From Spirochaeta isovalerica (GTDB lineage: Bacteria > Spirochaetota > Spirochaetia > DSM-2461): a stretch of 64,000 nt of DNA. The stretch spans positions 434,001-498,000 of the forward strand of contig NZ_JACHGJ010000002.1 in NCBI RefSeq assembly GCF_014207565.1. Reading direction: 5' to 3'. Shown in pieces: positions 45,245 to 52,411 of the stretch (the first letter of the stretch is position 1; each line of letters begins with the position of its first letter). The translations under genes were made by a program, and so were the position numbers. The notes under the pieces are model-generated. The model worked only from the letters and a program-made list of their open reading frames with translations, made no database searches and was not told where the DNA came from.

Positions 45245-46851
45245 GATTCGAGAATTTTTATCTCTTTATTCAGGTGTTCCCCGTGGTCCTTCAAACCTTT
45301 GGACAGATCGGAAATCTGTAGAACCGATTCGGAAATCATGTTCATTCCCTGGCTTATTTCCGTCATTCCGCCGGATATCTGAGCGGACATATCGACCAGT
45401 GAACGCACCTCGCTGCTGATCTGTTCATGGGCACGGCTGAATTTGGCGAATTCGCTATCGATTTCCCGGGAAGCCGAGTCGAGCCCCGCGGCCGATTCGC
45501 TGATGACCGATCCTTCCCCGGACAGTTTTGCGGCATCGTCTTTTATTCGGGACATGGACCGGGATACCGATTGCACTTCAGTGGAAATATCCTGAAAAGA
45601 CTTTCCGGTTATATTTACTTTGTCGTTAGCTGTTTCAATTGATTGTATCAGATCTTTCAATCTATTGGTAATATCTTTGGCGTTAGCGGAACTGGATTCG
45701 GCCAGGCTCCTTATCTCCTGGGCTACGACGGCAAATCCCCGGCCGGAATCTCCGGCGTGGGCTGCTTCTATAGCGGCGTTCATAGCCAGAAGGTTTGTCT
45801 GGGCGGCGATTTTAGATATGAGCGATGTCATGCCCCGAATATTGTCAATCTGGTCGGTCACATTGGCAAAGGCTTTCATCGCCTCGTCGACGATATGTTC
45901 TCCCTCGCGGGATTTCTCTATAAGAGTTGAAACGGATTGCTCTTCCTTCCCGACAATATCTTCCACAGACCGGATATTCTGAACGATCTGTACAATGGCT
46001 CCGGTGGAATCGGATACTTTTTCCGATTGGTTGCTGATCGCTCCGCGCATTTCCGTAACCGAACCGGTGAGTTCTTCCAGAATATTCACCGATGAGCGGA
46101 TATTCCCATCCAGCCCCCCCATATTTTCCTTGATGGATTGGAGGTTCCTCTCTATCTGAACAACGGCGCTTGCTGTTTCCTGAGAGTTTTCCAGGAGCTC
46201 CTCCGCCTTGTCGAGCTGGTCCAGAGAGGTTTTGACAAGTATCTTACCCTGTTCGCTTTTAGATTTCATCTCTTCGAGGTTCAACAGGGTCTGTGTCAAT
46301 ATGCCGTCGAATACAACCCTGGTAATAAGAGTGGACGTGACAATGGAAATATGGGCTATCAGAGGGTAGACGATAAGCTCCATGGAAATTATCCCCTTTG
46401 CCATATCGGGGCTGAGGATGGTAACAGTTGTTACATAGATAAAGCTGATAGTTCCGATTCCGGACAACACCGCTATGAGTTTCAGACTGCTGATGAATAC
46501 AGAGCTGAGAACCAGAAAGGAACCCAGTATGGCTGTTACCTGGGCTACGCTTCCGGGATTTTCATATCCGGCCTTCAGCCTGAGAAGCGCCATGGCGCAG
46601 AAGAGAAAAGCGAAGTAAACCCGGGATGTGAAATGGAACCCTCCTCTCAGCAGAACGATGAGAGATGTAACCGTCGCGATGATAAGAACCAAATGGGCCA
46701 GAAAGGTAACCAGCTGCTGTTTACTGAGCAAGTCTCCTATAAGCAGTATGGTTGACATAAAGGTCAGAATAACCATTATGGCGAAAATGGGTTTAAGTTT
46801 TTTTTCCACTTCATAGGGAGCATTTTTGTAATATCTATCAATCCAGTTCAT
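45241..46851 (-). CDS. Methyl-accepting chemotaxis protein
   Basis: About 536 residues from ATG 46851 (AAAGG upstream); a longer frame reaching 47001 would overlap the FHA gene and is rejected. Six membrane helices (about 15-190) form the sensor with little periplasmic sequence and no HAMP. The cytoplasmic signalling rod follows, with the conserved hairpin tip IAAQTNLLAMNAAIEAAHAG (about residue 390) and the downstream GFAVVAQEIRSLAESS. It couples to CheA/CheW. The ligand is unknown; membrane-embedded sensors of this kind often follow energy state or lipophilic compounds. Confidence 0.93.
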   Translation of the reverse strand: MNWIDRYYKNAPYEVEKKLKPIFAIMVILTFMSTILLIGDLLSKQQLVTFLAHLVLIIATVTSLIVLLRGGFHFTSRVYFAFLFCAMALLRLKAGYENPGSVAQVTAILGSFLVLSSVFISSLKLIAVLSGIGTISFIYVTTVTILSPDMAKGIISMELIVYPLIAHISIVTSTLITRVVFDGILTQTLLNLEEMKSKSEQGKILVKTSLDQLDKAEELLENSQETASAVVQIERNLQSIKENMGGLDGNIRSSVNILEELTGSVTEMRGAISNQSEKVSDSTGAIVQIVQNIRSVEDIVGKEEQSVSTLIEKSREGEHIVDEAMKAFANVTDQIDNIRGMTSLISKIAAQTNLLAMNAAIEAAHAGDSGRGFAVVAQEIRSLAESSSANAKDITNRLKDLIQSIETANDKVNITGKSFQDISTEVQSVSRSMSRIKDDAAKLSGEGSVISESAAGLDSASREIDSEFAKFSRAHEQISSEVRSLVDMSAQISGGMTEISQGMNMISESVLQISDLSKGLKDHGEHLNKEIKILES

Positions 46852-46930
46852 TATTATACCTTTGTTCCTCTCATTATCGACGAAAAAATAAGATTTGATA
46901 GACATAAAAAAAAGGGGAATAATTAGGGGC

Positions 46931-47299
46931 ATGGACACAACAGTAATAAACGACAATCCGCGCTCCCTGAAAACGGGGGGGCATCTCTCTTCAAGGGGCA
47001 TACTTCTGGTTCTCTCACCGAACTATTTCGGGAGAACTTTTATCGTGGACAGCGATTCCTGTATTTTAGGAAGAAGCGATAAAGCCGACTTCTCCCTCAA
47101 TGACGATCTGATCAGCCGGGAACATTGCCGTATTGTCAGAGAGGAGGGGAATCACTTCTCCATCGAAGATCTGCAATCGACCAATTCCAGCGCCATTAAC
47201 GGGAAAAGGCTGAAGAAAAAACAGCAGCTCTGCTACGGCGACAGAATCCGGCTGGGTAGCACGGTTCTGCGCTTTTTCCGCGAAGAAGAGGTCTCGTAA
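46931..47299 (+). CDS. FHA-domain protein
   Basis: About 122 residues. A single FHA domain (about 35-115) has the phosphothreonine-binding motifs FIVDSDSCILGRSDKADF, SREHCRI and STNSSAINGKRL. The start is uncertain: ATG 46931 has AGGGG very close upstream, while an in-frame TTG at 46895 lacks a clear ribosome site. It should dock onto Thr-phosphorylated partners; no Ser/Thr kinase is in the window. It is divergent from the chemoreceptor gene. Confidence 0.85.
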   Translation: MDTTVINDNPRSLKTGGHLSSRGILLVLSPNYFGRTFIVDSDSCILGRSDKADFSLNDDLISREHCRIVREEGNHFSIEDLQSTNSSAINGKRLKKKQQLCYGDRIRLGSTVLRFFREEEVS

Positions 47300-47331
47300 A
47301 AAAGTCCGGAAAATGATACTCTTTCCTTCAT

Positions 47332-47709
47332 ATGGAAAAGAGCGGGCCGGCGCGCAATATCATTCTGTTTTCTCTTTATTTTCTCTTTCTCTGGGCGGGT
47401 CAGCTCTCATCGGGGCAGGCGGCTCTTCGGGGCGTTTTTTTAAATTATTGGACAGCGCTCATGTATCTCTGTCTTTTCTTCCGCGGCTTTATCTGGATTC
47501 TCATTTTAAAAAAGATGGATCTGATTAAAGCCTATGCCCTCTCCAGTGTGAATTTTCTGATTGTGCCGCTTCTCTCCCGGTTTTTCCTCAAGGAAAATCT
47601 GGAGCTGAAATATCTTCTGGGCGCTTCACTTATCATCCCCGGCATTCTTCTTTTCGCACTGGGGGAAAAACGCCAGTCCTCCGCGGGCGTTAAGGCGGTA
47701 CGGTCATGA
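47332..47709 (+). CDS. SMR/EamA-type 4-TM membrane protein, subunit 1 (ArnE/F-like)
   Basis: 125 residues with four membrane helices. It resembles half-size DMT transporters. The LKAYALSSVNFLIVPLLSRFFLKE-like stretch (seen as AYALSSVNFLIVPLLS and FFLKENLELKYLLG) matches the conserved third/fourth helix loop of that superfamily, including the Glu-containing KEN. Paired genes of this type (ArnE/ArnF) flip undecaprenyl-phosphate-linked sugars. It overlaps the next gene by ATGA. The adjacent GT2 gene supports a lipid-linked-sugar role over drug efflux. Confidence 0.75.
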   Translation: MEKSGPARNIILFSLYFLFLWAGQLSSGQAALRGVFLNYWTALMYLCLFFRGFIWILILKKMDLIKAYALSSVNFLIVPLLSRFFLKENLELKYLLGASLIIPGILLFALGEKRQSSAGVKAVRS

Positions 47710-48023
47710 TTTATCTTCTTATGATCTCCATGTGTCTGGCTGCATCGACGGGACAGATTCTGGTTAAAAAAGGGCTTAACAGAAAGAAGCCCTATTATTG
47801 GGATTTCTATATCTTCGCCGGAGTTTTTCTGGTCCTTCTCTCGCCTTTCCTCTATATGAAAGCTGTTCAGACCGCCGGTCTCTCCGGAGCTTTCGGACTG
47901 AACGGGATCTCCTATATTATTGTCTATCTTCTCGGAGTGACAGTGCTGGGAGAAAAAGGTTCATTCCTGCAAACCCTGGGCATTCTATTAATCAGCGGAG
48001 GGGTATTTATCTGGTCGATCTGA
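47706..48023 (+). CDS. SMR/EamA-type 4-TM membrane protein, subunit 2 (ArnE/F-like)
   Basis: 105 residues with four membrane helices (ASTGQILVKKGLN in helix 1, LYMKAVQTAGLSGAFGLNGISY in the middle, VLGEKGSFLQTLGILLISGG at the end). Size and motifs match SMR-family subunits; the tandem arrangement with the previous gene suggests a hetero-dimer. Its stop codon TGA (48021-48023) overlaps the proposed CTG start of the glycosyltransferase. Confidence 0.8.
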   Translation: MIYLLMISMCLAASTGQILVKKGLNRKKPYYWDFYIFAGVFLVLLSPFLYMKAVQTAGLSGAFGLNGISYIIVYLLGVTVLGEKGSFLQTLGILLISGGVFIWSI

Positions 48024-48745
48024 CAGTCGTTATCCCCTTATATAATGGAGCGCGCCATATCGATCCTCTTCTTCAGCGCCTCGTTCCCGTTCTCGAGAGC
48101 ACGGCGCTTCTGTGGAATGTTCTTTTTGTCGATGACGGAAGCCGGGACGGCACTTTCGGGAAGCTGAAGGAAGTCCGCAAGTCGGACTCCCGGATCAGAG
48201 GGATTAGACTGGCGGAGAACAGAGGACAGCAGAATGCCGTTTACTGCGGTCTCTGCCAGGCAGACAGCGAGTTGATTATCACTATGGATGATGATCTTCA
48301 GCATCCCCCTGAACTGATCCCCGAACTGATATCCCGGGTGTCAGATGGAGCGGATCTGGTGTACGCTGTTTCCCGAGGGAAGGGGCGTCCCTTTCTCCTT
48401 CGCGGAGGGACGGCATTGAACAGTCTCTTCTTTACCCTTTTTCTCCGTAAGCCATCGCGGGTTGAGATCGGGAGCTACAGAATCTTCACCCGCTCTCTGG
48501 TTGACAGGATTAAAGGAGAAAAGAGAGCGTTCATTTATGTTTCCGCTCTAGTTTTCCGTCTCAGGCCGGGAGCGGAAGTCCGTTCCTTCCGGTTCTCCAA
48601 AGTTCCGTCAGTCCACCGGGAGCCGAGCCGTTTTTCCTTTCGGGGGCGTGTGAGACTTTTTTCCCGGTTGTTCCGCCATTACGGACCTTTCCGGTTTCTT
48701 TTTTTACATCACGGTGAACCCTACCGGATCGAGGAGGTCCTGTGA
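48020..48745 (+). CDS. GT2 glycosyltransferase, polyprenyl-phosphate-sugar synthase-like, probable CTG start
   Basis: About 242 residues. The GT2 fold starts at TVVIPLYNGARHI, with nucleotide-binding FVDDGSRDGTF, a metal-binding DxD-like MDDDLQHPPELIPEL typical of dolichyl/undecaprenyl-phosphate glycosyltransferases, and GSYRIFTRSLVD. No membrane helices follow. No ATG, GTG or TTG lies in frame near the fold: upstream the first is ATG 47798, deep inside the previous gene, and downstream none precedes the MDDDL motif. CTG 48020 overlaps the previous stop as CTGA, mirroring ATGA, GTGA and TTGA junctions elsewhere in this operon; CTG 48011, 9 bases after GGAGG, is the alternative. It would load a sugar onto the lipid carrier for the SMR pair. 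Confidence 0.8.
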   Translation: MTVVIPLYNGARHIDPLLQRLVPVLESTALLWNVLFVDDGSRDGTFGKLKEVRKSDSRIRGIRLAENRGQQNAVYCGLCQADSELIITMDDDLQHPPELIPELISRVSDGADLVYAVSRGKGRPFLLRGGTALNSLFFTLFLRKPSRVEIGSYRIFTRSLVDRIKGEKRAFIYVSALVFRLRPGAEVRSFRFSKVPSVHREPSRFSFRGRVRLFSRLFRHYGPFRFLFLHHGEPYRIEEVL

Positions 48746-49995
48746 TTCTTCATATGCTCGGTGGCGGACCGGCGCAGATCGCAGCGGTCAGAAGGGCGGG
48801 GGAGCTGGGACTCGATGTTCTCGTCTCCGATTTCGATGACAAGGCTCCGGCTCTTTCCTACAGTCGCTACCATTCCCATGCCAGCACTTTTGACACAGAA
48901 GCCGTTGAAACCGATGCTGTCAAATACGGTTCCTCCTTTCTCATGACGACAGGGACGGACCAGCCGGTTCTGACCGCGGCTATGGTCTCGGAAAAACTGG
49001 AACTTCCCTATTTTCTCTCGGTTTCTCAGGCCAGGATGGTCACCAATAAAAAAGTGATGAAGAACGCCTTTTTGCGTCATGGCATTCCCACAGCCCCTTT
49101 TACAGTACTGAATGAGGATTTTTCCCATGAAGATTTGAAAGGACTCACCTTTCCTCTCGTCATCAAACCTCTGGACAGCCAGGGACAGAGAGGAGTCATG
49201 AAGGTGAATTCCATAGAGGAAATCCGGAACAATTTTCCGCGACTCCTCTCTTTCTCCCGGGAGAGGGAGATTCTGGCTGAAGAATATTATCCTTCCGATG
49301 AACTGACGGTCAATGGATGGGCTGTGAAGGGAAAGCCCCTTACTCTTATGATTACCGATCGTATCACTATTGATAACGGTCCCCATATAGGTGTCTGTGT
49401 TTCTCATCGTTATCCCTCGCTTTATCATCATAGAGAAGGGGAGCTCCGGGAACTGGTCGGCAGAATCACTTCTATGATCGGTCTGGAAGAAGGGCCTCTG
49501 TATTTCCAGATACTCGCCGGAAAAGAGGGCTTCAAAGTTAATGAAATCGCCTGTCGTCTCGGCGGTGCTTATGAAGATGAGTTCATACCCTTTATGACCG
49601 GGTTTCCCCTTCTCGATAACATGCTGGAACTGACCAGAGGCGGAGACCGGATCCTTCCCGATCAGGCTGATGTCGATGAAAAACTGAGCGGAAAATACCT
49701 GTCTCTCCAGATGTTTTTCGCTTCGCCGGGTATCCTGTATATTCTGGAGGGAATGGAGGCTGTCCGTTCTCTTCCGGGAGTACTGTCCGGCCGCTATCTT
49801 CTCCCGCCGGGAACGGAAATCGTGGACAGGGAGAACTCGACCCAGCGTGCGGGTTATTTCATCGTAACCGGAACGTCCCGTGATTCGGTGAACCGGACAA
49901 TCAAAGAGGCGTACAATCTTATCCGTATGGAAGATCAATCGGGAGGGAATATGCTGCAATTTTATGAGAGGATGATGTTTCCCAATGAAAACTAA
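48742..49995 (+). CDS. ATP-grasp enzyme of unknown substrate
   Basis: 417 residues from a GTG start overlapping the previous stop (GTGA). A pre-ATP-grasp Rossmann-like domain (about 1-95; LHMLGGGPAQIAAVRRAGELG split) is followed by the ATP-grasp fold (about 105-300): FPLVIKPLDSQGQRGV, the hinge ILAEEYYPSDELTVNGW and metal ligands in FKVNEIACRLGG. A C-terminal lid domain closes it. Members join a carboxylate to an amine or thiol using ATP. Position between a glycosyltransferase and an ABC importer hints that it modifies a sugar or the imported solute; this is a guess. Confidence 0.85.
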   Translation: MILHMLGGGPAQIAAVRRAGELGLDVLVSDFDDKAPALSYSRYHSHASTFDTEAVETDAVKYGSSFLMTTGTDQPVLTAAMVSEKLELPYFLSVSQARMVTNKKVMKNAFLRHGIPTAPFTVLNEDFSHEDLKGLTFPLVIKPLDSQGQRGVMKVNSIEEIRNNFPRLLSFSREREILAEEYYPSDELTVNGWAVKGKPLTLMITDRITIDNGPHIGVCVSHRYPSLYHHREGELRELVGRITSMIGLEEGPLYFQILAGKEGFKVNEIACRLGGAYEDEFIPFMTGFPLLDNMLELTRGGDRILPDQADVDEKLSGKYLSLQMFFASPGILYILEGMEAVRSLPGVLSGRYLLPPGTEIVDRENSTQRAGYFIVTGTSRDSVNRTIKEAYNLIRMEDQSGGNMLQFYERMMFPNEN

Positions 49996-50914
49996 ATGCG
50001 TTCTATTAATTATGATGTCTCTCATCTTGTTTGCGGGCTGTAACAAAGAAAAGGGCTCCGCAGGAAAAATCCGCATTGCAGAACAGTACGGATTGGCTTA
50101 TGCCCCCCTTCAGATTCTCATCGAGAAGGGTTTCCTGGAGGAAACAGCCGGGGAGGTGGAGGTGGAGTGGGTGCGCCTCGGCAATACGGCTGCTATCAGA
50201 GAGGCTGTTCTGGCTGGAGACCTCGATATCGGTTTTATGGGGATTCCCCCTTTCCTCATCGCCCGGGACAAGGGTATGGAATGGAAAATCGCCACAGGCC
50301 TGTCCCGCTGTCCCCTAGGGCTTGTCGTGCCGGCCGGTCAGTATTCCTCTCTCTCCGATATTCCCGGAGATGCGAAGATCGCACTTCCCCAGCCGGGAAG
50401 CATTCAGCATATCCTCCTGTCCATGGCCCTCGAAAGGGAAACAGGGAATCCCGCAGCTCTCGATAAAAATCTCATAGCCATGAAGCACCCCGACGGGATG
50501 AATGCCCTTCTCTCCGGAGCCGTCAGCGGTCATTTTACTTCTCCGCCTTATCTCTTTATGGAAGAGGAAGAGGGATATGATGTCCTGGTCAGCGGCGATG
50601 AGGCCATGGGCGGTCCTTTTACATTTATAGCCGGAGTGGCTACGGAACGGTTTTATAATAATGAACCGGATTTGTATAAAGCCTTTCTTTCAGCTCTGGA
50701 TAAAGCCATTCTCTTTATTCGGGAAAACCGCAGTGAAACGGTGAGCATTCTGGCTGAAAAATACCATATGGATGAGAAGACTGTAGAGGATTATCTCTAT
50801 AACAGGGGGATGGTTTACGACAGGGATGTTCGCGGGCTCGATAGATTCATCCATTTTATGTCAGAGACGGGGTATCTGAAACAGGCTATTGAAAAGGGGA
50901 GCGTTTCCTTTTGA
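49985..50914 (+). CDS. NitT/TauT-type ABC substrate-binding lipoprotein
   Basis: 309 residues with a lipoprotein signal (LFAGC, Cys about 19). The NMT1/SsuA-like fold is clear: IRIAEQYGLAYAPLQILIEKGFLEE, the DIGFMGIPPFLIARDKG pocket and the QPGSIQHILLSMAL loop. Such proteins bind sulfonates, nitrate, pyrimidine precursors or similar small anions; the ligand is not deducible. It overlaps the ATP-grasp gene by 11 bases and the permease by TTGA, so it is fully inside the operon. Confidence 0.88.
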   Translation: MKTKCVLLIMMSLILFAGCNKEKGSAGKIRIAEQYGLAYAPLQILIEKGFLEETAGEVEVEWVRLGNTAAIREAVLAGDLDIGFMGIPPFLIARDKGMEWKIATGLSRCPLGLVVPAGQYSSLSDIPGDAKIALPQPGSIQHILLSMALERETGNPAALDKNLIAMKHPDGMNALLSGAVSGHFTSPPYLFMEEEEGYDVLVSGDEAMGGPFTFIAGVATERFYNNEPDLYKAFLSALDKAILFIRENRSETVSILAEKYHMDEKTVEDYLYNRGMVYDRDVRGLDRFIHFMSETGYLKQAIEKGSVSF

Positions 50915-51666
50915 AAAAGGGATTGATTCTCATGATTGCGATTCTGCTTCTCTGGCAGATTCTTTTTCTGAGCGGTGTTTTTTCACCTCTGATTTTTCCC
51001 TCTCCTCTTGAAGTGGCGAAATCTCTTCTGGGGGATTTGAAAACCGGAGAACTGCCCCTATCAATCCTTTTTTCACTGGCTATCATAACCGGTTCCTTTA
51101 TACCCGCTCTGATTCTGGCTTTTCTTCTCGCCTGGCTGGCTTTCCGGTTCAGGGGATTCGACCCCTGGGCGGAAAAGCTCTCAGCCCTGGTGCACCCTTT
51201 GCCCGGTATCGCATTGCTTCCACTTCTCATTCTGTGGACCGGGCTGGGAATACACATAATCGTTCTCATTGTCATTCATTCCGTTCTCTGGCCTTTTTAT
51301 ATCAATATTCGGAGCGGATTCCAGCAGGTTCCGAAAGTCTGGCTAGATGTGGCGGAAAACAACAGACTTACCGAAGGGGAAAGGTTTTTTTCCGTTCTGA
51401 TTCCCGCTTCGTTCCCCCAGATATTCGCCGGCTTGAAAATCGGCTGGTCCAGAGCCTGGAGGGCCGTTATCAGCGCGGAAATGATATTCGGCACCATAGG
51501 TTCCGGGGGCGGTCTGGGCTGGTTCATTTATAATAAGAGGATTTTTATGGATACTCCGGGCATGTACGGCGGCGTGCTCATTCTCATGTTTATCGGTCTG
51601 GCGGTTGAGAATCTGCTGTTCCAATCTGTGGAGAGGAGGATTGCCCATGTCTATTCTCAAAGCTGA
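50911..51666 (+). CDS. NitT/TauT-type ABC permease
   Basis: 251 residues from TTG 50911, which overlaps the previous stop as TTGA. About six membrane helices. The EAA-type loop is EGERFFSVLIPASFPQIFAGL (in two parts, about 150-172) and the start LWQILFLSGVFSPLIFPSPLEV matches SsuC/TauC permeases. It forms the channel for the adjacent binding lipoprotein and ATPase. Confidence 0.9.
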   Translation: MKKGLILMIAILLLWQILFLSGVFSPLIFPSPLEVAKSLLGDLKTGELPLSILFSLAIITGSFIPALILAFLLAWLAFRFRGFDPWAEKLSALVHPLPGIALLPLLILWTGLGIHIIVLIVIHSVLWPFYINIRSGFQQVPKVWLDVAENNRLTEGERFFSVLIPASFPQIFAGLKIGWSRAWRAVISAEMIFGTIGSGGGLGWFIYNKRIFMDTPGMYGGVLILMFIGLAVENLLFQSVERRIAHVYSQS

Positions 51667-52411
51667 ATCTCTCCACTTCGCCTATGATCTCGATAAGGGG
51701 AAGCATCCTGTTCTGGAGGAGCTCTCCCTTGAAATTGACGATGGAGAATTCCTTGCGATCATCGGACCGTCCGGTTGCGGGAAAAGTACTCTGCTCAGAC
51801 TTCTTTCGGGATTTCTCCGCCCCGGTTCGGGGAAAATCAGCCGAAAGGGAAGAGACGTCCTCCGCCCGGACAGAGCGGGACAGATGATTTTTCAGGATTT
51901 CAATCAGCTCTTTCCCTGGCTGACCGTTGAGCAGAATATCCTCTTCCCTCAATACCGCTTCCTCCTGCCCCTGAAGATGAAAGCTGTTCGATCCGGGGAT
52001 CAGAGCAGACTGGAGGGGATTCTCGAAGTCACGGGTTTAAATTCTTTCAGAAAATATCTCCCCCATCAGCTTTCGGGAGGATTAAAGCAGAGAACGGCTT
52101 TAGCCCGGTCTCTCTTTGCCGATCCGCAAATCCTTTTTCTCGATGAACCGTTCGGAAGCCTCGACGCCCCCTCGCGGATGGAACTGCAGAATCTTCTGCT
52201 TCGTGTGTGGAAGGAAAAAAAGAGAACCGTGCTTTTTGTGACTCATGATATTTCCGAAGCCCTGCTTCTGGCGGACAGGCTTCTGGTTTTCGAAAGCAGA
52301 AACAGGCGGTTCGGCCTGTATGACAACCCTCTGCCCAGACCGAGAGACAGGCATTGCGATGAGTTCCGGAAGAGGAAAATCGAACTCTATTCGCTTATTG
52401 AATCTGACTGA
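51647..52411 (+). CDS. NitT/TauT-type ABC ATPase
   Basis: About 254 residues from ATG 51647 (GAGGAGGA upstream; a longer frame starts at 51605 but would lie inside the permease gene). Walker A is GPSGCGKST, the Q-loop FQDFNQLFPWLTV, the signature LSGGLKQR, Walker B ILFLDEPFGSLD and the switch His in FVTHDISEA. It energises the importer. The signature has Leu-Lys where many have Gln/Met-Gln, which is tolerated. The 3' end overlaps the convergent GT-C gene by 25 bases. Confidence 0.92.
   Translation: MSILKAESLHFAYDLDKGKHPVLEELSLEIDDGEFLAIIGPSGCGKSTLLRLLSGFLRPGSGKISRKGRDVLRPDRAGQMIFQDFNQLFPWLTVEQNILFPQYRFLLPLKMKAVRSGDQSRLEGILEVTGLNSFRKYLPHQLSGGLKQRTALARSLFADPQILFLDEPFGSLDAPSRMELQNLLLRVWKEKKRTVLFVTHDISEALLLADRLLVFESRNRRFGLYDNPLPRPRDRHCDEFRKRKIELYSLIESD

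Noticed and set aside
47798-48019. N-terminal extension of the glycosyltransferase from ATG 47798
   Set aside because: It would overlap the SMR gene for over 220 bases in another frame, and the extra residues are basic and unlike any GT2 N-terminus.
48721-50076. 451-codon open frame on the minus strand
   Set aside because: It covers the ATP-grasp gene in antisense. The plus-strand frame has family motifs and tight overlaps with its neighbours.
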